A DNA stretch of 36,367 bases from Rhodocollybia butyracea (GCA_015501585.1 JADNRY010000597.1:1-36367); one strand, 5' to 3'; positions 19,745-31,939 are shown, numbered from the stretch's first letter. Translations and numbers: made by a program. Notes: a model not told the origin generated them from the sequence alone.

Positions 19745-21455
19745 TCAAGGCTTGATACGCCGCCTCTTCCTGACCTTTGTAGGAGTGCTAACAGTCCATT
19801 CGGCGTCATCATCGATGAAAGGTTTGTCAGCACAAGCACCTTTACCAGGCGTTAGCATGAGAATATCTGGTGAACTGGATTCCAAATCTCTTCTTCTTCG
19901 CCAACGCTTCCAAGCAGGCTAGGCGCGCGCGAAAAGAGGCCCGTTCGACTTGTGGAATGGCTTTGTGATGTCCACACCGACTTCACCGGTGTCGCCTCCA
20001 CCAGTATGGTCGTACTGTCAGCTATATGGACTTGCGACATCGATACAGTCCTGACTGGTTTCGACGGCGTCGCTTCTACCAACACAGTCACGGATGGTTC
20101 ATGTTTTGTTGGCTTGTCTTGTTCGCGTGGATGAGATTCTGACAGCCAAAAAGATGCAGTAGCAGCTGTCGTGGCAGTAGGCGCTTTGTTCTTGGATTTG
20201 AACAACATAGAGACCTCTCGGGAGAGCACTCTGCCTTTATTCGACCCAAGACCAGTGCGTTTGGCTTTTTGTTTTCCTTCAGCCTCTAATGAGCGAGAAC
20301 GCTCATGCTGTAGTCTGGACCGTTGAAAATCCTGCTGAGATGGAGCATGTTTGAGCTCTCAGTTGGATGCGGTGGAAGTCGTGGAGAGAGCAGGCGATGG
20401 ATGTCGTGTAGGTGGATTAAATGGTCTGATTAGGCCATCACTGGAATCATCCGACGCTCATTGCGTCTCTCCAAACTGCTCGTCTTCTTTGTCTGAGAAT
20501 GGTGAATTAGGAGAGACTTTGGACCGAAAAAGCGCACAAGATTCTGGTAGGCTTAATTTGAATCTGTGAAAGATTTTAGCTGCAGATTATATGCTGAAGA
20601 TGGTGACTAACAAAGGTTCGATAGTGTTTTTGACAAAATGATTGTGCCCAGTCCAACTCGTTTTTCTCTTTCGTTGTTATACGAATGACTTCGTTCAAGT
20701 CTAAATCTCCCATTAGTTGCCACATGGAAAGCTTGTCCATGAAACCTTCTAGGCAATCTTAGGGAGTTGCAACAGGAGCAATCTTCTTTCGTGGTCTCTT
20801 CCTACGCTTTACGGATGACATTTCAGGAGATTCTGGGTGTAAAGGCTGTGGTCCAGGAAGCGAAAGGATGAGAAAGTAGAGCAATATTTGTATTTGAGCC
20901 CTATACCGACATACATTCAGTGTATAGAAATAGGTAAAGCGACTTACTCGCGTTGTCCCATTCTCCTTATCCATCTAAGCCTCCAATCATTATTCATCCA
21001 AATGGGAGTTTCTATGAGGTGACTCCTATGAGCACCATTCTCTGAGCCGTTGGAGCGCGTCCGTTCGCGTTTGGCTTGGTCCTCAACATTGCTCTTCACC
21101 TGGCTCAATGCAAACCACATCATTGTTTCCTCAATCTCTCCAGCGCCGCCATTGTTATCAAGAATTTCTGGTAGTTCGACGTGATACTTATTCGCGGAAG
21201 CACGTGCAGTGAGGGAGAGGAGATGCGACTTGTCAAATTCAAGGGCATTATGGACTGGAAAGCAGTCAGTAACCGACATTGACTAGATTCAAGCAAATTT
21301 ACCTCTGGAAGCCACAAAAATTGAGGGTAAGTTCTGACAACAAACTGGTCAAGAGTTTCACTGTTTAAATCAGTGAATGGGAAGCTTTGGTTCAAATTGG
21401 TTTCTTGAGATGACAACCATTTGATTGGCGGTTTTAGGTCTAGAACATAGGGCAA
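19745..21455 (-). pseudogene. Relic of an Sld3-like DNA replication regulator gene
   Basis: Joined exons resemble agaricomycete proteins I associate with Sld3, which loads Cdc45 at replication origins; this is a tentative family call. Seen segments in order: PPIKWLSSQETNLNQSFPF, EETMMWFALSQV, an intron 20947-20901 with matched phase, ILLYFLILSLPGP, a basic patch KRRKRPRKK, FMDKLSMWQLMGDLDL, VLSREVSMLFKSKNK, two ILVEATP or VLVEATP repeats, and a C-terminus ending KVRKRRRIKP with its stop at 19745. In-frame stops lie at 20759-20761 (TAA), 20458-20460 (TGA) and 20359-20361 (TGA). Frameshifts lie near 21290 and near 19880. Two of the stops could come from CGA by C-to-T change and one from CAA. 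No in-frame ATG opens the first exon, so the 5' end is missing or upstream. Confidence 0.55.
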
Positions 21456-21593
21456 GCCAGATAATATATAGTGGCCATTGGCGTTTGTTTAAGAGTGCAC
21501 ACGGGCCGAGTAGTCCGCAGATATCATCAAACATAGGCGCTAAACCTATCTTACAACAACCTTGTTATCTATTTACTTTTATCGTTACGCTAG
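21456..21593. other. Divergent intergenic space
   Basis: About 140 bp lie between the minus-strand Sld3-like relic and the first seen exon of the plus-strand Zn2Cys6-like gene. The last bases (to CGCTAG at 21593) look like an intron acceptor of the plus-strand gene, whose first exon I could not place. Confidence 0.4.
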
Positions 21594-22509
21594 GCCCATG
21601 AGATCAGCGATAACTTATTGAAGGAGTTCCATAAAATCTACAGAGGACCGGGAACAAAAGCTGAAAAACGAGAGCTGAATCAAAAGTACCGTAATCTTGT
21701 TCGTATTCGAAATATTTTGGCAGATCCATTTACTGATAGTTACAACCAGGCGTGCGATCAATGCTACCACAAAGGAATCAAATGCACCAGCGATGAGTTT
21801 ACACTCCTGTGTAAACAATGCACCTACTCGACGGGGTGTACGAAGAGGGACTTTCTGAAGAGAATGCGAGTTCAAGAGAGGATGAACATCAATGACTCTG
21901 AATATGCTGCCCTTTACAATGCCTCTGGTTTCGATCCGCAAAAAAGCCTACATGCTGCGGAACAGCGAGTGAGCCGAAGGTTGAAGAAGCTCCGTGACAA
22001 GGACAATGAAATCTTCAACAGGGAGGAGAAAATAAGGGATGACGAGGAGAGGCTCAGAATCCAAGAGGAGAGACTCTGCATCAAAAAAGAGAGACTCCAG
22101 TCCAAGGAGGAGGCTCTCCGCATCAGGGAAGAGTGTCTTCAGCGTTTCGCCCCCATGTTTACTGGCTCCGAGGAGCAGCAAGTGCACTCTTATGCGGGAA
22201 TCGAAGATACACCCTCTCCCTCCTCCCAAGATTCTGCTTCGCACGGCTCCTCCAGTATTATGCACCCCATGAATTTGAACTTTCCTACAACATTTTCTAC
22301 TGGTCTCATTCCTCCGGCATCATTATTGTTTGAATTTGAAGAGTCCTTTTTGCCCACTCCTTTAGCAGAGGGCCATCTGCGGCTGCCATTGGTGAATACA
22401 TGTACCCTTGCTATCCAATTTGATCACTCAATGTACTTACTAGCCTCCATCATTCATTGCACCAATCGGCGAAACTTGGGCTGATTCAAGCACGCCTGGG
22501 ATGCATTGA
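21594..22509 (+). CDS. Zn2Cys6-like cysteine cluster plus coiled-coil protein
   Basis: The exon opens after a CTAG acceptor at 21593; the start codon is probably in a small upstream exon. A 52-bp intron (22392-22443) keeps frame, and the last exon ends at a TGA in 22507-22509. The visible part is about 287 residues. Cysteines are spaced C-x2-C-x6-C-x8-C-x2-C-x5-C (CDQCYHKGIKC, then CKQCTYSTGC), close to the fungal binuclear zinc cluster, whose last spacing is usually 6-8. An Arg/Glu/Lys-rich heptad region of about 60 residues (repeats of EERLxIxEERL) predicts a coiled coil for dimerisation. A Ser/Pro-rich tail follows. A DNA-binding regulator is plausible but not proven. The frame is intact, and no ATG occurs before MRVQERMNIND in the visible exon. 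Confidence 0.65.
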
Positions 22510-22771
22510 TCAGCAGATGTCAAAGTCGAATACCACTGTCGAATACCACTGTCATATAGCATGTCTCATTACTCCTCTCTCTTCTGGTGTGTAAAGGGTT
22601 CTGAACATGGGACGTGGGTTGTTCGTTTTTCTTTTTTACTCAGCTTGTACTTGTACCCCTGAATCTGAAATTTGCTAGCCTGCTAGTGTATGAATCATTC
22701 TAAGGGAAAAACAGATAGCATTGAAGCTACTGCAAAGTGGAGCAGCAAGCCCAAAGCAGATACAAAGCTCC

Positions 22772-23879
22772 TTAGCAACATTTAGCTAGATATCCGGACA
22801 TTGCCAAAATGTACTCAGTAGAGTTGGGAGGGAAGATTGTGGGACAACATCCCGGCTCGGGTCCAATCTCATCGTAGCGAAAGTGATTCACCATGATAGC
22901 CAAGTTGTTGAGCCGTCTTGAGGCATTATACCAAATGAAAGCGGCAGAAGCGTACTAGTTTGTCACCATGCGGACAAATCGCACAACTCACGCGGCGCCA
23001 CTTTCATCGACTCCTTGTACTACCAAAAAATATGTAAATGAGGAAGAATTGGATATAGTGACGAAGCACTCACATTTGTTATGATTAAGTTCTTCTCCAT
23101 ACATATCTACAATGTCATGCTTTGAGCCTACAGGCTCTTCATATTGAGCAGCGGAAGTGAAAATCATTAATTGGAATGAACACGCAATCCCAGTTTGTAA
23201 GTCCTTGGGCCTTCTACTCTCGACTTAGCAAAACCCGTAAACCAAAATAAGAATCGTACCTCAGCAGTGCGACGCCACTTTGGCACGCCCAGTTCATCTT
23301 CTGAGGTCAAGGTCCCGGTTTTGGCGTGCACACACTGAGTATCCTGAAAAAGGAACTTGCAGGCAAACCAAGTGCCGAGTCCAAGAGTTCTCAGGGATTT
23401 GGAGCAACACCTATTGACGAGATATTTTACAACAAATTGCAATAGCGCTACTTTGCCACGCTTCACCGCCTGCAATCGCATTAAAACTTGAACATGGCAT
23501 GACCCAAAAAATATCCGTACCGTCATCATTGACCTAAGAGTTTCTGACGTTTCGTCAGGATAGGCATCCAATATATGGAACAGGGCAATCTCTGTGGACG
23601 TAATTTCGGGAAAGTATTGGCGCAGGTGATAAAGATTGCGTAGGATAGTAGGTTCTCGTGCTGATAGAGGCAAGCGGTAAAGTTCCTCTCGATGATGGGG
23701 AGACAACAGAGAAGATCCTCCAAGCCACGCAATCGTTCGAGTCGAAGCTGAGATTGCTGGTAGAAATTTCTCTTCTGTTGTTGTAAAAGTGGAGCGAACA
23801 CCTGAGCGCTGTTTGTCGTGATATCATTCGAGGCAGATAGAACATCCGTAGAGCAACAATGTGAAATCACTTCAGTCAC
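22772..23879 (-). CDS. Multi-exon protein of unknown function, probably frameshifted
   Basis: Exonic segments run SQLRLERLRGLEDLL, then (one base out of frame near 23706) SPHHREELYRLPLSAREPT, RQYFPEITSTEIALFHILD and YPDETSETLRSMMT. After a 51-bp intron (23520-23470) come AVKRGKVALLQFVVKYL, RTLGLGTWFACKFLFQ and PKWRRTAE. After another junction come QYEEPVGSKHDIVDMYGEEL, and a last exon from 22954 ending MSGYLAKCC with its stop at 22772-22774. Composition and splice signals look like a genuine fungal gene, but I recognise no domain. The junctions around 23070-22954 are one base out of phase, so either a second indel or a missed splice site exists. The start codon is not fixed; 23879 is the limit of the open frame. 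Confidence 0.5.
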
Positions 23880-23925
23880 CCCCTACCAGGTCCCAAGTTA
23901 GGGCCAACTTCTCATCAAAAGTTGA

Positions 23926-24075
23926 TCCCTAATGGCAAGGAATACCGGGCATATGCCGGACCCGGCACTACCAAACCTGGCATTACCAGACCCTGGTAAT
24001 ACCAGGTCTGGCATTCCCAAAGCCCAGGTGTCTGGGGTCCCTGTCCGGTATTACCAGCCTGGCATTACCAAATAT
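23926..24075. repeat. Dispersed relative of the 46-bp palindromic repeat
   Basis: Words GGTAATACC, GGTATTACC and GGCATTACC occur in irregular order. A 26-bp near-palindrome lies at 23986-24011, centred on GGTAATACC and flanked by CCAGACC and GGTCTGG. These words build the array at 24738-25667, so this is an outlying, diverged cluster. Confidence 0.75.
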
Positions 24076-24737
24076 GTTTTTAAAACCACTTTGCTGAGCC
24101 AGGAGGCTTCAGCGCCTGCCTTAAACTATCACTTTTATACCATTGTTCTGCACCCAGAGGTTTCAGCACAGGTACCCCCTATACTATTTGAAACTGGTGT
24201 CTTTACACCTCTTTGACACAGGACCATAGACAAGTGATACAAAACCTGGGTGTGCATTTGTCTTGCCACTTAATGCACTCATGCCCCAACCATACCCTCT
24301 GTACAATGCAACAGTGGATCCAGTAACATATTTGCTGCCCAGATTCATTACCTTTGCCTCATCCATTTGGTACACTGCCTACTACAAGTTTGCATCCCAC
24401 TGATCAAGTTACTTATCATTGGTGTTCTGTGTTGCCTGCAAGTTGCCTATGAATTTTTGCACATTGAAATATCTTCCCAAAGCCACTGGTCATGCATATG
24501 TATGTGGTTGCAATTATACAGTGTGGTATCAGTGTTATGCTTTGATTCCCTTTAAGTATTATGAGTACATTCATTATGGAATGAACATGTAGTCAACTTG
24601 ATCACCATCATGAAGTGTAATCTTTAGTATACTTAATCTCAATCTTGTATCACAATCTGTTACATGCACTTTCGGTTATAACTAAGTGCCCATTATAGTT
24701 AACAGTACTCCATTAACTAACTAGTATTGCCATGACA
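24076..24737. other. Spacer without a supported gene
   Basis: Open frames are short and contain no recognisable domain. No repeats beyond low complexity were seen. Confidence 0.5.
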
Positions 24738-25667
24738 AGGCAATACCAAACTCGGTAATACCAGTCCTGGTATTACCAGGAGTTGGTAATACCGATCTTG
24801 GTATTACCGAGTCCGGCATTACCAGGAGTCGGTAATACCGATCTTGGTATTACCGAGTCCGGCATTACCAGGAGTCGGTAATACCGATCTTGGTATTACC
24901 GAGTCCGGCATTACCAGGAGTCGGTAATACCGATCTTGGTATTACCGAGTCCGGCATTACCAGGAGTCGGTAATACCGATCTTGGTATTACCGAGTCCGG
25001 CATTACCAGGAGTCGGTAATACCGATCTTGGTATTACCGAGTCCGGCATTACCAGGAGTCGGTAATACCGATCTTGGTATTACCGAGTCCGGCATTACCA
25101 GGAGTCGGTAATACCGATCTTGGTATTACCGAGTCCGGCATTACCAGGAGTTGGTAATACCGAGTCCGGCATTACCAGGAGTTGGTAATACCGAGTCCGG
25201 CATTACCAGGAGTCGGTAATACCGATCTTGGTATTACCGAGTCCGGCATTACCAGGAGTCGGTAATACCGAGTCCGGCATTACCAGGAGTCGGTAATACC
25301 AAAGATTGGTATTACCGAGTCCGGCATTACCAGGAGTCGGTAATACCAAAGATTGGTATTACCGAGTCCGGCATTACCAGGAGTCGGTAATACCAAAGAT
25401 TGGTATTACCGAGTCCGGCATTACCAGGAGTCGGTAATACCAATCTTGGTATTACCGAGTCCGGCATTCCAATCTTGGTATTACCGACTCCTGGTATTAC
25501 CGAGTCCGGCATTACCAGGAGTCGGTAATACCGAGTCCGGCATTACCAGGAGTCGGTAATACCGAGTCCGGCATTACCAGGAGTCGGTAATACCGATCTT
25601 GGTATTACCAAGTCCGGCATTACCAGGAGTCGGTAATACCGATCTTGGTATTACCAAGTCCGGTATT
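24738..25667. repeat. 46-bp tandem array of palindromic words
   Basis: The unit is GGTAATACC, GATCTT, GGTATTACC, GAGTCC, GGCATTACC, AGGAGTC. About 20 units stand in near-perfect copies. Some units lack the middle segment, and in several GATCTT is replaced by AAAGAT or AATCTT. GGTAATACC and GGTATTACC are reverse complements, so each unit can fold into a hairpin. The uniformity implies recent expansion or homogenisation. The array ends 20-25 bp before the retroelement region. Confidence 0.93.
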
Positions 25668-25689
25668 AGGCCTAAAATCGGCCTAAGGC

Positions 25690-27303
25690 GTGTAACCGTA
25701 CATTTTGACACTTTGTACGTGTTATACAATGCAATAAGAGAGTTATACGGAGCCCGAGCGTGATAGCTGTTGCCGAGGCAAAGAACTTAACAATAATACT
25801 CAGCGAGCCGTGAAGGTACGCCCACAAGCGTAGCCTAGAGCCAAGCTAGCGAGGATACCTGGGCTGCCCGGAGATGTAACGCTAGATCGTCAATCTAGTT
25901 ATACCCAAAGAGTGTAGACTCTCTAAACTACAGGACATCTCAAAGCGGGATAAGTACTAAGCCAACGCGTTACTCGAGGGAAGGCATCCCTCGCACTAAG
26001 ACCCCCAACGAGCTATGTTAAGATGTGGACTTTACAGTCCATAACAATGGACCAGAACAATCCCGGGGGAAACCGTAGAGGTCTATTCACGGCACCGGTC
26101 GTAACCGTGAGGACGGTAGAAACATACTTAGCGGTCCTACGGAAAGCTACGTGCCGGGCTAGCCTTGGCAAATCAAAACATTTGATTTTAGAAATCATAC
26201 ACGGAGGTCTTTTCCGTTAAAGCCGACTATCGGGAATCACTTGTACATACTCAGCGCAGTTGCTCGAGATTATCATAAGTGGTGTCGTTGGAAAGCTAGA
26301 TAACAGGCCTTCTCGAGCGAATGTTAATCACACTCAGGATGGACAGAACTATCCGAGGAATAGAATGAAACTCACCCAAGGGAAACCGGGCGGCGAGTGA
26401 TCATGAAGCGCAAAGGTACTCCTGACCCCGGAGAATTGTGGAGTAATTGGAGAAACCTCGCTCGGATCAAAACACTCTAAAACTATGTTAATCCTCACGA
26501 AATCATATTTTACCTCTGATATATACCCAAGAATGGACTATTTCTTTATCGTGTGTACCATATATAGGCTGGAGTTTCCTTTCCGAGCCAGATTCCTCTG
26601 TTCCACTCCTCCGTATCTGTTTCATCTATTTTTCGTATTAAACTCTCTCTACTCAGTATATAAGCCAGATATATTTATTCAATAAGACAAGTTTCTTGCC
26701 CTCGACTTGACTGCTAAGACCAGTGCTCCGTAGAACGTCCCCACGGGATCAGTAGCGTGATGCCTCCTGACTTGGTTATCTTAAGAAAGTAATAAACTTC
26801 ACGCGCTTCGCAAAGCCCATTTATATCTTGATTGAATTTAAGTGTGTAGAGTTCTCTCGAACTCCAGATCAACTCAAATCTAGTTGCTTCCTTAGAGGGG
26901 ACGGTTTCTAGTAAGGGATTATTCGGCTCCAGAGTGAGGGTTCCTTAGTTGACTTCTTCACAAAGTTAGACGAGCCACTAAGATTGTGGTACGAGTTCCT
27001 AGTGATTAAGTTCACTCACAATATCGTAGCTTGGCCCAGAGTTTGGTCGAGGACTTTACGGCGTCACAGCAGCTAGTGCCAGAGTTTGCCTAGGGTTGTT
27101 GACAAACCTCGAGATTACTATTCTAGCTAGAGCCAGAGTTTGCCTAGGAGAATCTTAGTTTCGTTGTATTGGTTTTGGTTTTGGTTAATTGATTTGGACA
27201 TACACACCTGGTTCCCTCGTACACTCGTACACCCCAACTAGGCTTCTCTCGACTTAGTTCTAAGAGTTGTCTAAGCTTAGTTACCCACGTTAGCGCTACA
27301 GTC
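25690..27303 (+). promoter_or_regulatory. Leader or 5' LTR region of the Gypsy element
   Basis: No coding frame is supported here. It holds TATATA at 26561-26566, an AATAAG polyadenylation-like word at 26681, and two copies of GCCAGAGTTTGCCTAGG near 27079 and 27132. It likely includes the 5' LTR and untranslated leader, but LTR ends and a primer-binding site were not identified with confidence. Confidence 0.5.
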
Positions 27304-29552
27304 TTGAACCTGGAGCAGTCGCGCGCGTACATCCGATATTACAAAGCTTTCCCTCGGGGAATCTCTGACAACCCGCCCTCGCTCCCTTACATATCGATAG
27401 TCTGGTTAGGTGCGGTAGTGTTTTTGTTAGGTTGTTTTATAGCACCTTTCGCATACCTACACGTAAATACCCAAATATCTGGAGCCCACCGCGAGGGGTG
27501 GAATCTAATTTTATCGGATTTTACTACAAACCTAGTCCTTGGGTTAGTAGAGTTCATCTTCTTTGTCCTTCGTTCGCTAGTCCACAAGATTAGTGATCCC
27601 TTGGATAATACACCTGATTCAGAGTCAACTCTTTCCGGAGTAGGCGAACTTCCTGATCCGGGAACATCTGAATTAAGACGCAGTAAAAGAGTACCTAAAC
27701 CTCGAGAACGATATAATAGTAGCGTCGAACCCGAACGTCGACCTCCTTTTTCTGTCACTCGAGCAGGATCTAGCACTCCGTCTTCACGCGGATCTAAACC
27801 AAGCATAGTCCGTGCGACTTCTGAAACAACTCACGTTTCCAAGAAGTCTTTAAAAGGGAAAGCGAAAGCAGATCCCACTGATACTACTCAAGCCAGTTCA
27901 CGTACAAGGGGTGCTCCAGCCCGTGTGCAAGACAACTTGACTAGTCAACCTTCATCTTCATCTTCATCTCTTCCTTGTATTCCCGAGGAAATCTCTCAGT
28001 TAGCTACAGCAGTTAACCAACTCCTGTCTTCTATTTTAAACAATCTTACAATGAGTACTACTACAAGCAATAACAACCCGGGTTCGAGCGGGAACGCTGG
28101 AGGTTCGAGTGGTTCTGGCGGATCTGGTGGTGCAGCTCCCACGGGAACGAATGCTACGGTTGCACAATTGTTTGGAGACAAAATTAAGTTAACACAAGAT
28201 GAGCTCAATGAATATAACTCGAAGTACCTTCCTAAGCGTAGTAAAACGGCAACACTATTTAATAAAGATGATCTGTCCATGTTGAATGGTTAGATTGACG
28301 ATACTACTCGATTCATTGCCGCGGCAAACATTACCAAGGAAGCAGCGAAAGTGGCATTGGCGTTGGACTGGATGACTTATTCCACTCGGGAAGCATACAA
28401 GTATCTACCCTCCGTCGCAACTCCTAATTTGCAACAGTTCTTTAGAGATTTACGAGCAATCTTCTCTGAATCGGTAGATAGTGAGCTTGGTTCACACCAA
28501 GAGCTCGAGATCTTAACCGGGAAGTTCACACCTCTGGACATTGGTAAACATCAAAAGATCATGATGTATAACCGAGAGTTTAAGAACCTCGTGGATAAGC
28601 TGATGAAACCGCCGGCAATCCTTTCCAACGCTGAAGCTGTCAAGGCATATCTTGTGCCCATGAGCGAAAGGTTGTATTTAGCGATTTCCGCGCGTTTGTC
28701 ACAGAATGTTACGCATGTTCAGTTGTTGTCTCGTCGCCGTGAAGATCCTTATCTACTTTCAGAAGTCATGGAAGCAGCCGAGAGTCCCGATTTCAGAACC
28801 CTCGATACCTATTATGGTAACGGAGCTCGTCCAACTGGATCTCAAGGTGTTCCTGACTCTGCCGAAACTTATAGTCGAGGTGCATTATCGTTCAGATTCT
28901 CTCCTCATCTTCCAGAGACCACTCCCGCGGATCCCGTGAAAGTGGAACCTAAGCAGGAAGAAGTGTCGGAAGTTCTCGCGGGAATCGCCTCGATTAAAGA
29001 TACTATCGCTCTGAACAGGAAAGAGACTAATTTAGTCTTGGATGGTCACCAAAAGGCTATCTCCTCGATGATGAGCTTAATGAAGGATAATATAGAATCC
29101 AAACGCTCAGGATACACGTCAACGCAAGTTACTGCGCCGCAGAATACCTCGAAGACCATTCCGGATTGGGGGCAGGGTTGTTTTATGTGCGGGTCACTAG
29201 AACATCGCATGTCGGAGTGCCAATTCTTTAATTCCTACAAGGATAAAGGATGGTTAGTTCCTGACACTACTCCCGGGTCGAAGAAGTATACTTTGCGCGA
29301 TGGTACGCCGTTGCCGAGGAACGACCCTAGTGAATCTCCCCAGAAAAGATTGCAAGGATTGCAAAATCTAAAGGCTGGGATAAGGGTGGAACCAATGCAT
29401 TCTTTGTCGAGGAAGAAGACTACTTGGATACCGAGGAGCAAGAGCCTCACCTCACTTCGTTTTTGGCTTCCATGAAAAAGCTAATGGAGGAACATGAGAC
29501 GAACGGTCGTTATATCGCTGGCTCCGGGGAATCCAAGGAGTCGGGAAACTAA
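27304..29552 (+). pseudogene. Gag of the Gypsy element, with an amber stop and a frameshift
   Basis: One frame runs from 27304 to 29475, broken only by TAG at 28291-28293 (a C-to-T change from CAG would explain it). A shift near 29340 then leads into an alternative frame ending at TAA 29550-29552. The CCHC zinc knuckle is at 29179-29220 (CFMCGSLEHRMSEC, spacing C-x2-C-x4-H-x4-C), as in nucleocapsid proteins that bind element RNA. The middle contains the usual helical capsid-like part (LDWMTYSTREAYKYLPS onward). The first 330 codons are unusual, with two hydrophobic stretches (about residues 30-55 and 74-92), an RRSKRVPKPRERY motif and a Ser/Gly-rich linker. The first ATG near the conventional gag start could instead be the one at 28051 (MSTTTSNNN). 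Confidence 0.75.
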
Positions 29553-30489
29553 TTGCTTCGGCGATGCAGGGTAGAGTCACTAGAGGAAATACTCTAGGCA
29601 AGCAGGCAGACTCGAAAAAGCCCACATCTACGAAGGAATTGGTTAAGAAGGTAGGCCCGCCAACGAAAGGTACCCTTAGGGAACCCCTGATTGAAAAGCC
29701 ACCACCTAAAAGCCCTGCTATTAAAGAGAAACGTAAACAAGTGGAAGTCGTGATTCCCGTGAAAAAGAAGTTTGTTGAGAAAGCTGTTGTCGGCGACGAT
29801 GACGAGTTCTCTTGAGATGGAACTGGAATTATCCTTGATAAGGAAGCTGACGAAGAGTTCGCTCGGAGTCTGGCTGAATTAAGGGAAGAAGCTCCTATTC
29901 CCGAGATAACTAAGGTTACTCATAGACCATTCGACGCGGTGAAACCACATGCGGTTCATCCCATTCCACGCAATCAACCACGTCTAGAAACCCAAGATAA
30001 AGACAATCCTGTCAAGGAGAAGTCTGTCGAGGATAATGGACCCAAATTTAATATTAGAAGTGGATTTCACTTACCTGGAGTCGAGGAAGAAGTCGCTCGA
30101 AAGTTGTTCGATGCAGAAGTAACGCTGACATCAGAGGAGCTATTAGCGCTGAGTCGTCCTCTCCAGAAAATTATGTTAAGGAAAGCTAGGAACGTCAGGG
30201 TAACTCCTACTAAGAGGAAGAATGCTTATGTTAGTACTCTCCTCGAAGATGGCACTGAAGTACCTGAGGAGCTGGAACTTCCTCGCGGGAACGAATTCGA
30301 TAGTTATATCTCCATGGATAGCATTAAGCTTGATAGTGAAGAAATCTTCGAAGTCCTTGAGCATAACCATAATGGTTTGAAGGCCGGTTCTATTGTACAA
30401 CGGGACCCTGTTGAAGCCTTTAAAGCAGACTTACCCGAGGGTGACGAGCGCCGTAATTTGGTAATTGTCGCGGGAAGATCTAGTAGTCT

Positions 30490-30830
30490 CCGGTGTATTA
30501 ACACAAAGATCAATCATCAGGATGGAACAACCGAGGCAATCCTCGACAGTGGCTGTCAGATCGTAGCAATAGATCGTCAGACTGCTGTGGAGTTGAATTT
30601 GGTCTGGGACCCTACTGTAACGATTCGTCTGCAGGATGTACACGGAGGTCTCGAGGAAACCGCAGGTCTTGCGAGAAATGTTCCTTTCCAGATTGGTGAA
30701 ATTACAATCTATCTGCAACTGCATGTGCAACAGCGGGCACCATTCGAAGTGCTGATTGGTAGGCCATTTGACGTTCTCACGGAATCTGTGATAAAGAATC
30801 ATGCGGATGGTAGCCAAGAGGTGACGATTA
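30490..30830 (+). pseudogene. Retropepsin-like protease domain
   Basis: The active-site triplet DSG is encoded at 30545-30553 (AILDSGCQIVAI). The flap-like and C-terminal parts follow, with the second conserved strand VLIGRPFDVL ending in the usual I/L-G-R/x pattern. The domain itself is uninterrupted. It would cleave Gag-Pol in an active relative. Confidence 0.75.
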
Positions 30831-31939
30831 CGGACCCCAACACCGGGAATAAATGTACTATGGGTACACATATTCGCTCTACGAGACGAAGACTTAGGAC
30901 TGACAATCCCGAGTTCAAACCCAAACTAGTTCCGGAGCATGCAGGAAGTAGTAACAATCCCGTCAAGGAGGAACAGGGAAATTTTTAAACCTTGAGGATC
31001 TGAGTAGCGATCAAGGAGAGGTAGAATTTGCTATGAGTTTCCATTTTGACAATAATAGTGATATTGTATGTGATGGATATAAGTTCGCAGAAACGGGTCA
31101 GTTTTCCGAGCAGGAGTTAAGCGAGGCCTATGTCATGGCTTCGAGAAATTTCATTGCGCAGAAAGCTCCCGAGGACGATGAGCTTATTGAAGCCTACGTA
31201 AATAAACAACTAGTGGATGGAAATAGACGAGTATTCAACGCTCACAAAGAAGGCTTGGACTACGAAGAACCCGAGGAAGGTCCTGTACTAGTAAATAGAG
31301 AGGAATTGCCCGACTTTGATGACCACGCGAAAGCCTTCGCCGGATTCACTACGAAACCGGGAACTAATGAGCGGCATGCTGTCTTCAGGAAGGGTGATGC
31401 TAAAAGTACGAAAAGGGAGACTCCTAAGTTTCCTGGTTCCCCGAAATTTGTAAAAGGTGGAAAACTCCGTATACAAAGCCCGAGAGTTATGAACCGTGCA
31501 AGAATTCAATTCCTCGAAAAAGAACTGCGATTAAAGATCCCAAGAATGGGAAGGTTTATGATTTGGTCGATGCTTTTGGCGCAAAGAAATACAAACCAGT
31601 TGGTGTCAAAGTACATCCTGTGAAAGCGGATCTACCCGAGGAATACAGAGTTCGACGATGTATCACCGGCAATCCTCTCGAGGGAATGCCTGAATTATCA
31701 CCCAATCCGCCTGAGTTCACTCCAACCGGACGCTACACACAGGAAAGAAAAGAGATTATCGACGAAAAATCACTCAGAGGATTTCCTATGGCCGGAAGAA
31801 AGGAAGTTGATTCATCACTTCATGATGCTTCAGGAACAAGCGTTTGCCTGGAATGCAGAGGAAGCTGGTACCTTCAAGGAAGAATTCTTCCCCGCGGTTA
31901 AAATTCCAGTACTCCCGCATGTTCCGTGGGTCATTCGTA

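Noticed and set aside
21914..22265. Ser/Leu-rich minus-strand frames opposite the coiled coil
   Set aside because: Antisense of Glu/Arg-rich codons in the plus-strand gene.
24738..25667. CRISPR-like array with a 46-bp unit
   Set aside because: The whole unit repeats, there are no unique spacers, and the organism is a fungus.
27200..27240. TGGTTCCCTCG as the tRNA primer-binding site of the Gypsy element
   Set aside because: The LTR end next to it could not be shown, and the match to a specific tRNA was not verifiable by eye.
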